A stretch of DNA of 64,000 nucleotides. Origin: Caldifarciminota bacterium. Lineage in GTDB: Bacteria > Hydrothermota > Tepidihabitantia > SM23-42. Location of the stretch: positions 823,189-887,188 of the forward strand of contig CP070686.1 in the NCBI GenBank assembly GCA_020353055.1, written 5' to 3'. How positions within the stretch are numbered: the first letter of the stretch is position 1; the number at the start of each line of letters is the position of its first letter. Shown in pieces: positions 1 through 9,466 of this stretch. The notes below the pieces were generated by a model, which worked only from the letters and a program-made list of their open reading frames with translations, did no database searches and was not told the origin of the DNA. The position numbers and the translations under genes were made by a program.

Positions 1-1
1 A

Positions 2-298
2 CATGAACATAAATCATTGCAATCGCTGCATGCTTACCCGAATCCGTTCTCTGATAGAACAAAGATATGCTACACTATCACTTCACCAGCATACGTAGGT
101 CTGACAGTATACGATCAATCCGGCAGAAAGATAAAGGATTTGGTCAACACTACGCGAGCAACCGGCAACCATTCAGTCATCTGGAACGGCATTGACCAAC
201 ACGGCAGACGGATTCCCGAAGGCAATTACTACGCCATAATAAAAATCGCCTCGCAAGAATACAGGTTGAAAATTATTAAGATCAAGCAGTCTAATTAG
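2..298 (+). CDS. C-terminal end of a secreted protein with FlgD-like/T9SS-type sorting module (5' truncated)
   Basis: The frame is open to the left edge of the window, so only the last ~99 codons are present; the TTG at base 17 is not a convincing start. The visible part is one Ig-like C-terminal module. It opens with YPNPF, has a central strand reading LTVYDQSGRKIKDLVN, a turn WNGIDQHGRRIPEGNYY and a final basic strand ending KIIKIKQSN. This is the FlgD Ig-like / type-IX-type C-terminal domain that FCB-group and WOR-3-like bacteria attach to exported proteins. What the missing N-terminal part does cannot be told. It converges on the propeller gene downstream, with a shared hairpin between them. 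Confidence 0.8.
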   Translation, partial: HEHKSLQSLHAYPNPFSDRTKICYTITSPAYVGLTVYDQSGRKIKDLVNTTRATGNHSVIWNGIDQHGRRIPEGNYYAIIKIASQEYRLKIIKIKQSN

Positions 299-468
299 CT
301 CAAAACCGGAACGCGCGAAGTATTACGCTATACGCTGAACGTCAACGCAATAGGTATTGCGCTCAACCCGTGTCCTTCGCTACACATGTTCGAAAACCTC
401 GCGCCCTCCGTGATAGAACTTTCAACGCGATACTCTCCTTTGTGTTTTGGACCTCCGAAGAAATTACT

Positions 469-504
469 AGGGGCATCTTTGCAGGACAAGATGCCCCTGT
501 TTTT
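469..504. terminator. Bidirectional intrinsic terminator between convergent genes
   Basis: A perfect 11-bp inverted repeat (AGGGGCATCTT / AAGATGCCCCT) surrounds an 8-base loop and is followed on the + strand by GTTTTT. It lies 3' of both the + strand sorting-domain gene and the minus-strand propeller gene. The T-tract is good in the + direction and weak in the minus direction. Confidence 0.8.
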
Positions 505-506
505 GA

Positions 507-2723
507 CTACCTTGTTACGACGAGCTTCAGAAAGTGCGTCGTCGCTCCAACCGTCAGCCTGCAAAAATAAACGCCTGCGGCAACCCGCACACCGTAAGAA
601 TCAACACCACACCAGTCCTGCCGATACGTACCGGCAGCCTGTCGTGTGTTAACCAACTCTTGAAGGAACCTGCCCTGTGCATCATAGATCGAAACTATGA
701 CCCGGCTATCGGTTGGTAGTTGATAAGTAATCGTAGCGCTGTTCCGCATCGGGTTCGGTTCTGCGCGCAGTTCATGTGTCACGTGATGATCCATCAACTC
801 CTCAATGCCGGTGCTGATATCCCAGCGGTACATACCCCCGATATCAGTACCGCAGAAAAGATAACACTCCGGGAAAATACCTAACGAGGTAACATTGAGA
901 TCCTCGAGACCATCGCTCATTGCTATCCAAGTAGTACCTGCATCCATGCTCATGTAGACACCACCTTCGGTGCCCGCATAGAGGAAATCATGATTTTGCG
1001 GGTCAATTAGAACTGCATTCACCCCGACCAAACCTATGTTTGTCCAGTCATCACCCTGGTTGGTCGACCTGAACACACCATTTGCACCACCTGCATAAAC
1101 AATGTTTGGATCACTGACGTCAGCCACCACTGCATACGTATATCCTGAGATCCCGGTGGTGACTTGTTCCCACGAATTGCCGCCATCCAAAGTTCTGTGA
1201 AAACTCGGATAGCCAGCTGCATATACGATATCAGAATTTGTCGGATCGATCGCAAGCCCCTCGCATGAACCGATTGACATCGTGAGATCATATCTAATCC
1301 ACGTAATACCAGCGTCAGTAGACTTGGAAACACTCTTGCGGTAGGTATTATCAAAGTATCTCCCACCGCTCCAGTAGGTTGCAGTGTCAGTTGGATCTAT
1401 GGCAAAAGCACCGCCGTCAAGAAAAAATGAATCAATGCATGTCCAGACGGACCCGCCGTCTGTGCTCCTGTAGAGCTCGGCATTACCTCAACCCATACCC
1501 TCGAGGCCGAGTATGACCTGGGGGTTCAGCGGATTGATTGCGAATTCACAAATATTACCACAAGTCACTGGTGTTGGTAGTTTTTCCCATGATGTCCCGT
1601 GATCGGTCGTCATGAAGACGCCCACCTCCTCGCACGAGGTATAGAGCAGTGGTGTCGATATGGGCGACATGGCAAAATTGTAAATCGATGCCAGATTCAA
1701 ATCATTGTTAGATTCAAACCAGGTGATACCGGAATCCTCCGTCTTGAAAAAACCAACCGGATTGCCTGCGTAAGCGATAGAAGGATCGAACGAACATATC
1801 GCAACCCCGCGCCAATCATAGCCTTCAAGCCCAGTGCCACAGTCTGTCCAGGTTTCCCCGGCATCCGTGCTCTTGTATATTGAATTATACGAACCACAAT
1901 AAACGAGGTCTGCATTGAGAGGAGTTGTGACCATGGTATAATTAGAGGCCGCATAATGCTGATTAATCCACGTGGCTCCGCCATCTGTCGATCGATATAT
2001 GCCGGTCGAACCGCCCAGGTAGACAATGTCGGGATTGGCAGGGTGAACACCAACCGCGTAGAGATAGAAACCCGTCGGAAGATTCGAAGTGATGTCCTCG
2101 AATGTCGCACCTCCATCAGTCGATTTGTACACTAACGGGATGATATCAACATCAATCGTATAGCCACACGCGTATATAATATCCGGATTCGAATATGCGA
2201 TGGCTACACCTCGACCGTAGCTGTATGTAGCTCCGTCATAAAGGACGGTACTGGTCCAGTCGACACCTCCGTTCGTGCTCTTATGTACCGACATGTCGGA
2301 CGACCCACTCTCAAATTTCGTTCCCACACCAAAGACCACATCGGTCATCGTCGGGTGAACCGTAATGCCCCAGAAATAGCAGTCTATCAGGTGAGTATAC
2401 GCCCAGTTCACTCCGCCATCAGATGAATGATGCACGTAATTACCTCCTGCAGCATACAGTCTGTTTGCGTCGATCGCGTCGACTACCATCTGTTGAACGT
2501 ACCCCTCGCTCAGTGACCCTATCGTTGACCATGAAGCACCACCGTCTGTTGACTGGGCTATTTTCGTGGGAGTTGAGTAGGACATCACCCATACGACATT
2601 ACTGTCTGTCGGTGAAGCAACGACAGACCAGAGATACCCGCCATATGGCCCTATTGATTCCCACTCACCAAAAGTCAATGTGCACATGCACACAACACAT
2701 ACTAACACAGTAAGTAAGCGCAT
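507..2723 (-). CDS. Secreted BNR/Asp-box beta-propeller protein with in-frame UGA at codon 412 (copy 1)
   Basis: Start is the ATG at 2723, preceded by GGGAGGATTT and followed by a signal peptide (MRLLTVLVCVVCMCTLTFG). About a dozen propeller strands carry the Asp-box motif S-T-D-G-G-x-T/S-W. The last ~85 residues are a FlgD-like sorting module (PNPMRN to VVTR). Codon 412 (1488-1490) is TGA, in the context GLEGMG-UGA-GNAELYRSTDGG. The frame stays open after it for another 327 codons to a TAG. The first ATG after the UGA (1280) has no ribosome-binding site and lies inside a propeller repeat. The full reading gives 738 residues, almost the same as the tandem paralogue (739), which has the UGA at the same codon. 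Propeller function and surface location are inferred from the domains. A conventional reading would give two fragments, 1488-2723 and 507-1280. Confidence 0.85.
1428..1490 (-). promoter_or_regulatory. Candidate UGA recoding element (SECIS-like hairpin), copy 1
   Basis: Directly 3' of the in-frame UGA (1488-1490), the mRNA can form a 7-bp stem CAGACGG/CCGTCTG with a CGGGU loop (1444-1462), extendable by GCA/UGC below a GACA bulge. The loop begins 33 nt after the UGA and has G at its second position. Both features fall within what is described for bacterial SECIS elements. The 60 nt after the UGA differ from copy 2 at only 4 positions, and 39 of them (1428-1466) are identical without a break. 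Function is inferred. Confidence 0.5.
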
Positions 2724-2907
2724 AAATCCTCCCTTCTGCACTTGGTGCTTGTTTGTCAACCCTCCGTCCCCATCATATCAGCGCCAAGTACACGACCCAA
2801 ATATATATACATTGGCTCCTATGCCTTCTACTTTACCGTCAGATCTTATTAACATCTAAAACTACTACGGCCTATATTGTACGGAATATTCCGGCTCTTG
2901 AAAAGAA

Positions 2908-2936
2908 GGGGGGTCTCTGTAGGATGAGACACCCCC
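2908..2936 (-). terminator. Intrinsic terminator of propeller copy 2
   Basis: Just after the stop of the second propeller gene, the minus-strand transcript has GGGGGTGTCTC, an 8-base loop and GAGACCCCCC (one bulged base), then CTTCTTTTC. This is a GC-rich hairpin with a T-rich tail. Confidence 0.75.
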
Positions 2937-2944
2937 ATTACTGA

Positions 2945-5164
2945 CTATCGCGTTACGACGAATTTCAGAAAGTTTGTGGCCGCTCCAACCGTCAGCCTGC
3001 AAAAATAGACCCCCGCGGCAACCGGTAACCCGTATGTATCAGTACAATTCCAGTTCTGCTGGTATGCCCCAGCCGCCAGTTGAGTATTAACCAACTCATC
3101 GATTAACCTGCCCTGCACATCATATATCGAAAGTCTAACCTGGTTATCCTCTGACAGATAGTATGCAATTGATGTGTTGTTCCGCATCGGATTCGGAGTT
3201 GCACGTAGCACGTTTGTCGTATGATAACCAGCCAACTCTTCCATACCGGTGTAGATGTCCCAGCGATACATCCCTCCAACATCAGCGCCACAGAACAAAT
3301 AAGTACCCGGGAAAATACCCAATGAGTTTATGTTAAGATCTTCAAGCCCATCGTTCATTACATCCCAGCTGGTACCTCCATCAGTGCTCGCATAGACACC
3401 ATTCGCTGTCCCAGCGTAAACGACATCATGGTTACCAGGATCGATCGATATGGCATTCACCTCATTCAGGCCGGTGTTTGTCCAGTTATTGCCGCTGTCG
3501 ATCGACTTGAACAAGCCGTTCGTGCCTCCTGTATACACAACGCTTGGGTCGCTGTGGTCAATGACCACGGCATACGTGTTGCCAGAAATGCTACCGCCAA
3601 TTTCATTCCATGAATTTCCACCATCGGTTGTTTTATGAAAACCTGGATATCCAGCTGCATAGACGATATCAGAATCGGTTGGGTCGACCGCAATGCCTTC
3701 ACAGGCTCCGGTAGCCGATGTAAGGTCATACCGGATCCAGTTCGTACCGGCATTGGTTGATTTGGCTACACTTTTGCAGTAAACGGAACCGTCGTAATGA
3801 TTTCCACCACTCCAGTATGTTGCCGTATCATTAGGATCAATGACTAAGGCACCACCGTCAAGGAAATATGAATCAATGCATGTCCAGACGGACCCGCCGT
3901 CTGTGCTCGTATAGAGCTCGGCGTTGCCTCAACCAGTCCCCTCAAGCCCGAGTACGACACTCGGGTTCTCAGGATTAACGGCGAATGCACAAATGTTACC
4001 GCAAGTCAATGGGGTAGGGAGTCTATTCCAATCATCACCGTGATTTGTCGACCTATAAATACCAAATTCCTCGCATGACGTGTAAAGCAAGGGTGACAAT
4101 GTCGGCGCAACGGTAAAACCACAAATTGAAGCCAGTTTTATGTTGTGATTACTTTCAACCCAGTTGACGCCGCAATCCGTCGTTTTGAAGAAACCAAGTC
4201 TGCTACCAGCATACACGTTTGAGGGATTGAATGAATTGACGGCGATACCGCGCCAAGTGTAACCTTCAAGACCTGTGCCTGAGTCAATCCAAGTTGCCCC
4301 TGCATCAGTACTTTTATATACCGAGTAATAAGCGCCGCAAAAGACAAGATCTGCACTCGCCGGGGTCGTGCATATGTTATAGTTGGAGGTTGAATTATAT
4401 TCGTAAATCCAGTTCGAACCACCGTCGGTTGATCGGTATAAACCGTTACTAGCCCCTAAATAGACGATGTTCGGATCGGTCGGATGGACTCCGATAGTAT
4501 AGAAATACGACCCAGCCGGAGTGTTTGCTGACATGTCGACAAATGTAGCTCCGCCGTCAGTTGATTTGAATACAAGGGGTACAACGGCAGTTTCATAGCC
4601 ATAGCCACAAACATAAATAATATCAGGATTGGAGTACGATACGGCGATGTCCCGGGCATAACTGTGACCAGTTCCTGCGTATAGGACTGAAGTATTCCAG
4701 TTTTGACCGCCATTCGTGCTTCTGTGTACCGCCATGTTATACAATGAATTTTCATATTTCATACCTGAACCAAAGACGGTACCGCTCGTTGTTGGATGTA
4801 CAGCCATGCTGTAGAAGTAACAATTTGGAACGTATGAATAAGACCACGTGAAACCACCATCAGTTGAACGATGGACGTAATTACCTCCTGCCGCATACAG
4901 TCTGTTCGCGTCGACGGCATCTACCGCCATATCCTGGCCATAGCCCATAGTCAACGCGCCGATTATTTCCCAGGAATCTCCTCCATTCGTTGAGCGAGCG
5001 ATCTTCGCCGGACTTGTGTAGGACATAACCCAGACGACACTACTGTCAGCAGGTGACGCGACAACTGAGTAGAGATATCCACCGTAAGGACCAATTGCCT
5101 CCCACTCAGCATGGATGAAAGTACATGTGCATACAATGCATAACAACACAGTTCGTATGTGCAT
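2945..5164 (-). CDS. Secreted BNR/Asp-box beta-propeller protein with in-frame UGA at codon 412 (copy 2)
   Basis: Tandem paralogue of the preceding gene, same layout. Start ATG at 5164 with GGGAGGAATT upstream and a signal peptide (MHIRTVLLCIVCTCTFIHA). Repeated Asp-box blades follow, then a FlgD-like C-terminal module ending VVTR and a TAG stop. TGA at 3929-3931 is codon 412, in the context GLEGTG-UGA-GNAELYTSTDGG. The downstream frame is open for 327 codons and is clearly homologous to copy 1, without further breaks. The two proteins appear to be roughly two-thirds identical, so the duplication is not recent. No internal start is shared: the first start-like codon after the UGA here is a GTG at 3568, about 30 codons further on than in copy 1. 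This argues for one 739-residue product made through the UGA. The residue inserted is unknown. Confidence 0.85.
3869..3931 (-). promoter_or_regulatory. Candidate UGA recoding element (SECIS-like hairpin), copy 2
   Basis: This is the same hairpin as in copy 1, base for base: stem CAGACGG/CCGTCTG with loop CGGGU at 3885-3903, starting 33 nt after the UGA at 3929-3931. A second small pairing (GCTC/GAGC) lies between the UGA and the main stem in both copies. Synonymous positions in this block hardly vary between copies, while the flanks do. Function is inferred. Confidence 0.5.
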
Positions 5165-5407
5165 AATTCCTCCCTTTTGTACCCGATGCCTGCTGTTTGC
5201 TCCTCCACCCCCTCTTATACAGCAGCAAACATCACAGTAATCTGCTACACATGCTCCTATGCTATCACACCCCCGGGGAATTTTGTCTCACAAATTGTAT
5301 CTAGTTGCCAGTCTATGTCAATACGAGACTGCGCGATGTTCAATAAACGTATGTGCAGCAATGACTCAAACGCAACTCCACAACAATACACCCCCGGCCG
5401 TGAACAC

Positions 5408-6577
5408 CTATGTGGCTTTCTTGTGTTTAATACGAAGATTCCTCCTGTTTAACTCTCCGCAAAAGGATTCGTACGGTACGTCAAACATGGGAGTGCATAA
5501 TCCCCGTTTACCGATCACCCCCGATTGGATCATCTGTGCGCCAATACTGGCAACAAAGCCCACGGTCCGGCTCATGGCAAAATACCCCGTGGTGAGATCG
5601 CGGTAGTCAATCATTTCATACACGTGTTCCACTTCTTGCCCGTCTTTTTCTCCTTTTAACTCGACCCTCAAAACTACCATGTCTCGCTCATCGTCCGCAT
5701 ACTGGAGATGTGGCTCTAGAAGTTGCGAAATAATGCGCCGCTGCGACATTTCATGACCGCCGATCTTCACGACCTTGTCTTCCAGCAAACCCAGTTTCGC
5801 CATTGTATACCAGAATCGATGATGTCCAGGATACCTCATCGAATATCTGCCGCCATTTTCTACTTCCTGGATGCCGGCGAGATCCAAATATCCATTAATA
5901 TCTCCATTTGGATAGCATTCAAGCGTTCCGATTCCTTCAATATCAATCGTCCTGAGCCACCTTTCATCGAATATTTCATCACGAGGGACAGTAATGGATT
6001 CGCCATTAATAATGATACGCGCGGCAGTGTAGTAGAGGTTGAGCACGCCTTCGAAGATCCACGATATTTTGTAGTTCAGCGGATTCGTACACGCAGCTGG
6101 CTCCGGGATACCAGCACCGTAACTGAAGTAACCCGTCACCTTGTCTAATCCTGATATACCATGTCCGGCCATCACGAGATCGATACCGGGATCGAGACCG
6201 AATTCCGGCAGGATTGTGAGCTCCCTCCCCGCAGCTTCAGTATCGAGCTTTCGATGTATTTCGTGTGTATAATAAGTATTCACAAAATGCCAGCCTGCTT
6301 CAATTGCTGCCTTGGATACAAAGGGGATATAGTTGATCGGCAGGAGATCGATCAGTACCCCAGATTCATACTTTCGGAATAATTCAGTCAACAACGATTC
6401 CTCAGTGACATCCAGCTTTAATACGACGACGCGTGGGTCGTTGAAATTCTTTTTTGCCCAATCAACAGAATCCTGCTGCGAATCAATCGCGACAATGTGT
6501 TCGAATCCACTGAATTTAACCAGATCATACAATGCGGCGCGGCCCTGCATACCTAAACCCAAAATAACAACATCCAT
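5408..6577 (-). CDS. Saccharopine dehydrogenase-like NAD(P)-binding oxidoreductase
   Basis: A 389-residue cytosolic protein with an N-terminal Rossmann motif (VVILGLGMQGRAAL, residues ~3-16) and an acidic residue after the second strand (AIDS). The middle holds the NTYYTHE and PEFGLDPGIDLVMAG segments typical of the saccharopine / carboxynorspermidine dehydrogenase family. The second half carries the alpha/beta domain (GTLECYPNGD, GGRYSMRYPGHH). Members reduce or oxidise an imine between amino acids or polyamines in lysine or spermidine pathways, but the substrate here cannot be assigned. The start ATG has GGAGGTGCTCT upstream. It stands alone, with no neighbouring lysine or polyamine genes. 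Confidence 0.85.
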   Translation of the reverse strand: MDVVILGLGMQGRAALYDLVKFSGFEHIVAIDSQQDSVDWAKKNFNDPRVVVLKLDVTEESLLTELFRKYESGVLIDLLPINYIPFVSKAAIEAGWHFVNTYYTHEIHRKLDTEAAGRELTILPEFGLDPGIDLVMAGHGISGLDKVTGYFSYGAGIPEPAACTNPLNYKISWIFEGVLNLYYTAARIIINGESITVPRDEIFDERWLRTIDIEGIGTLECYPNGDINGYLDLAGIQEVENGGRYSMRYPGHHRFWYTMAKLGLLEDKVVKIGGHEMSQRRIISQLLEPHLQYADDERDMVVLRVELKGEKDGQEVEHVYEMIDYRDLTTGYFAMSRTVGFVASIGAQMIQSGVIGKRGLCTPMFDVPYESFCGELNRRNLRIKHKKAT

Positions 6578-6645
6578 AGAGCACCTCCTAAAGAGTCATT
6601 GAGCATAACCATAAAGTAATAATCGGGAACAGTATATCATATGTC

Positions 6646-7203
6646 TCAGTCGATGATGCCATAGCCGCCAGTTACAGGGTCTTTGAAGAAGAGCATACGC
6701 GGAGGAAGAAACGTAAAAGCTAGAAAGGCTAGCGTTAAGATTGCCAGTAAGATCATCGACACTTTGCGCGGAAACGAAATCTCTTGTTCTGCGGAGAGTA
6801 TCATGAAACTCACCAACTGCCCGACACCGACGGCAAACACAAAAATCAATATATCCAAAACCAGAACATCCTGGCCAACGATCCAGAGATAGCCGTAAAA
6901 CAATAGGATAATGACCGCCGGCATCACGTAGAAACTCAGCACTTTACCAAACAGGAAATTCCGCGTCTGTTTTCCCAAATACTTGTGCTCAATCAGCATG
7001 AACAGAAGAGCAGGCCAAAAGGCGAGTTTCAAATGCTCCCAGGTGCTTTCATTAACCGCAGCAATCAAAGCGAGCGGCCTCCAACGACCGAACCAATCGA
7101 AAACAAAATGCAGAAGTGAGCCCAGGAGATTTATGAAAAAGAACCCACCAATCTCCCACCGTGCTACGGCCCTTCTATTACCGAATTTGCTTTTTACCAT
7201 CAA
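6646..7203 (-). CDS. DUF6512-like integral membrane protein
   Basis: A 185-residue protein with about five membrane segments. The conserved stretch near residue 50 (AAVNESTWEHLKLAFWPAL), followed by a charged E-H-K, matches the DUF6512 family, whose function is unknown. It ends in an ordinary TGA, useful as evidence that TGA is a stop in this genome. No strong ribosome-binding site is seen at the ATG-ATG start. It may be transcribed separately from the dehydrogenase downstream. Confidence 0.7.
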   Translation of the reverse strand: MMVKSKFGNRRAVARWEIGGFFFINLLGSLLHFVFDWFGRWRPLALIAAVNESTWEHLKLAFWPALLFMLIEHKYLGKQTRNFLFGKVLSFYVMPAVIILLFYGYLWIVGQDVLVLDILIFVFAVGVGQLVSFMILSAEQEISFPRKVSMILLAILTLAFLAFTFLPPRMLFFKDPVTGGYGIID

Positions 7204-7263
7204 ATTTCAGTATAATCGAATTCAATCATATCGTCAATCATGTTCGGACTGTGAGCGTTAGCG

Positions 7264-7303
7264 TGACTGATTTTTAACCTTTAGAGTTATATTTAATCAG
7301 TCA
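7264..7303 (+). promoter_or_regulatory. Inverted repeat in the 5' leader of the FG-GAP gene
   Basis: A perfect 9-bp inverted repeat TGACTGATT / AATCAGTCA is separated by 22 bases of AT-rich sequence and sits directly upstream of the GGAGG of the 7318 gene. It could be an operator or a leader stem-loop. No -10/-35 pair could be assigned with confidence. Confidence 0.35.
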
Positions 7304-7317
7304 ACAAAAGGAGGAAT

Positions 7318-8616
7318 ATGAAGAATAGTACAATTCTGTTCGCATCACTCATGTTGATGTTGAGCGCTGCTCATGGTCAGGTCAGCTGGACCGAAAATCT
7401 CATCAACGGTGCCTTCGGAGGCGCGATATCCATCCATGCGACCGATGTCGACGGCGATTCCGACGTCGATATTGTTGGTGCTGCCTATAACCAGGGTGAA
7501 ATATCATGGTTTGAAAATGATGGTTACCAAACCTTCACCGAGCATCCCGTGGTAAGCGGTTTCTCAGGCGTGATCTTTGTCACTGCCAGCGATATCGATG
7601 GTGACACGGACATCGATATCGTTGGAACCACCAACACCACCGGCCTCATTGTGCTATGGCAGAACGACGGCAGTCAAATATTCACTCCTGATACGATCAC
7701 GAACTCTTTCGATGGTGCACATTCAGTATATATCGCAGATCTTAATTCAGATGGTGCCATGGATCTGGTCTGCGCGGCTTATAACGAAGATGCGATCCAC
7801 TGGTGGCAGAATGACGGAAACGAGAATTTCACTGAACGTGTAGTAACCGATGCCTTTGATGGTGCTTGGACAGCGTACCCGGCGGACATCGACGGTGACG
7901 GTGATATCGATGTTGCTGGAGCAGCACGCGAGGCCGATGCCGTGTGCTGGTATGAGAATGACGGTAACGGTAATTTCGCAGAGCACAATGTAGACAACCT
8001 GTTTGACGGTGCACATATCGTGATCACGACCGATATCGATTCAGATAATGACGTAGATATTATTGCGACTGCGCGCACCGCGGATGACATCGCCTGGTAT
8101 GAAAATGATGGGAACGAAGACTTCACCAAGCACACGATCGCCGATGATTACGACTGGCCAACCTTCATCTACCCGTGTGATATAAACGAAGATAACCACG
8201 TCGACATAGTCAGTGCCGCATATTATGCCAGCGATATATCGTGGTGGGAGAACGACGGTAATGAGAACTTCACTAAACAGACGATCAGTGCTAGCTTTAG
8301 CGGAGCGATCCCGGTGACCGCGATAGACATGGATAACGACACCGATTTCGATGTTTTGGCAGCAGCATACGATCTGGGTGATATCACGTGGTGGGAAAGT
8401 GATGTTACTGGTATTGAGGAAACGACCACCGGCTACATCCTGAATTATCCCGGGGGCGCATCCATTCTCACCTCAATAGACCAGTTAGACCGCTTAAACT
8501 CATGTGTGATCTTTGACGCAGTAGGCCGCAAAGCTGAAGCAGAGGAATTACGTACCGGCACCTATTTCATCAAAGCTGACGGGCAGATTATTTACAAGGT
8601 GGTAGTGGTTAGGTAA
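7318..8616 (+). CDS. Secreted FG-GAP/VCBS repeat protein
   Basis: A 432-residue protein with a signal peptide (MKNSTILFASLMLMLSAAHG) and AAAGGAGGAAT before the ATG. Residues ~30-365 are seven or so repeats of about 45 residues. Each has a calcium-loop-like D-x-D-x-D-x-D-V/I-D segment (such as VDGDSDVDIVGAA) and an aromatic strand ISWFENDG. This is the FG-GAP/VCBS-type propeller of extracellular proteins, often calcium binding. The C-terminal ~65 residues form a degenerate sorting-like module (FDAVGRKAEAEELRTGTYF ... VVVVR). A surface or secreted structural or binding role is inferred; no catalytic domain is visible. Confidence 0.85.
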   Translation: MKNSTILFASLMLMLSAAHGQVSWTENLINGAFGGAISIHATDVDGDSDVDIVGAAYNQGEISWFENDGYQTFTEHPVVSGFSGVIFVTASDIDGDTDIDIVGTTNTTGLIVLWQNDGSQIFTPDTITNSFDGAHSVYIADLNSDGAMDLVCAAYNEDAIHWWQNDGNENFTERVVTDAFDGAWTAYPADIDGDGDIDVAGAAREADAVCWYENDGNGNFAEHNVDNLFDGAHIVITTDIDSDNDVDIIATARTADDIAWYENDGNEDFTKHTIADDYDWPTFIYPCDINEDNHVDIVSAAYYASDISWWENDGNENFTKQTISASFSGAIPVTAIDMDNDTDFDVLAAAYDLGDITWWESDVTGIEETTTGYILNYPGGASILTSIDQLDRLNSCVIFDAVGRKAEAEELRTGTYFIKADGQIIYKVVVVR

Positions 8617-8765
8617 CGCTGCACGCTTGACAACACATCTATTACGCTTAAAATTCATTCGCTATGTTTTCTCTGAAGAATTCATAGCAGACCATATATA
8701 AGAAGAGGGAAGAATAGTTTTAGTTGATCGTAATCTCGCGTTTATGTGCTTGGAAAGGTAATTTC

Positions 8766-9446
8766 ATGACACCAATTATTATCTTTGAACTATTCCTGTT
8801 TATATACAATAATGTAGTCAATCTATTGCCATTAGAACTTCATGCACGCATATATGTTTGGCTCAATCTCACGGTTCTCCTGCTGGCCTGGTTGTGGGCG
8901 AGGAAGAATCTGGGTCTCACTGCCAGCGATTGCGGCTTCACAAGGAAGAATCTGGGCAGAAGTACGCTATATGGCCTCGGCCTGACCGCTCTAATCATTC
9001 TGCCGGCATTCGCCTTACGCTACGGACTCCAGGCACTTGGAGTCACCGGCTCATTTATCAGGCTCGAAGGATTCCCCAGCGCAGAACTCTGGTGGCGCGT
9101 TCTCGTGCGCATTCCGCTGGGCACCGGGTTGTTCGAAGAGACCCTGTTCCGCGGCATCTACTACGGATATTTATTAAAGCACTATTCACCACGGCGTGCG
9201 ATCTTCCGCTCGAGCCTGTTTTTCACCTTCTGGCACATCATGCCGGCTTTGAAGGTTGTGCTCGGTGATTTACGGGTTACTTCTCTAATGCCACTGATTG
9301 GCTTGTGGATTGTTGGGCTTGCCGGTGCATATGTGGCTGGTCTGGCATTTGCATGGTTAAGACACCGTACCGGCAATATAGCAGGCTGCCTCACCGCTCA
9401 CATATTGATCAATGATCTTTTCCTGCTCATGATCAGTCTGTTCTGA
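8766..9446 (+). CDS. CPBP-family intramembrane metalloprotease/glutamic protease
   Basis: A 226-residue polytopic membrane protein. The ATG at 8766 (after GAAAGG, 7-base spacing) is preferred over the upstream TTG at 8724, which has no ribosome-binding site. It carries the CPBP (CAAX protease / bacteriocin-processing, Abi) signature: EETLFRG with Glu124-Glu125 and Arg129, then FTFWH (~residue 160) and a C-terminal HILIND. The family cleaves peptides within the membrane or serves in self-immunity; the substrate is unknown. It ends in TGA and converges on the acyl-CoA synthetase gene 20 bp away. Two further CPBP genes occur in this window (31046 and 60817). Confidence 0.85.
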   Translation: MTPIIIFELFLFIYNNVVNLLPLELHARIYVWLNLTVLLLAWLWARKNLGLTASDCGFTRKNLGRSTLYGLGLTALIILPAFALRYGLQALGVTGSFIRLEGFPSAELWWRVLVRIPLGTGLFEETLFRGIYYGYLLKHYSPRRAIFRSSLFFTFWHIMPALKVVLGDLRVTSLMPLIGLWIVGLAGAYVAGLAFAWLRHRTGNIAGCLTAHILINDLFLLMISLF

Positions 9447-9466
9447 GTATTACACTTTATCAATAA

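Noticed and set aside
507..1280. Downstream halves of the propeller genes (507-1280 and 2945-3568) as independent genes
   Set aside because: The candidate starts lie inside propeller repeats, have no ribosome-binding site and are at different positions in the two copies, while the frame is open and homologous right back to the UGA.
5723..6148. Plus-strand open frame opposite the saccharopine-dehydrogenase-like gene
   Set aside because: Shadow frame; the minus-strand gene has clear motifs and ribosome-binding site.
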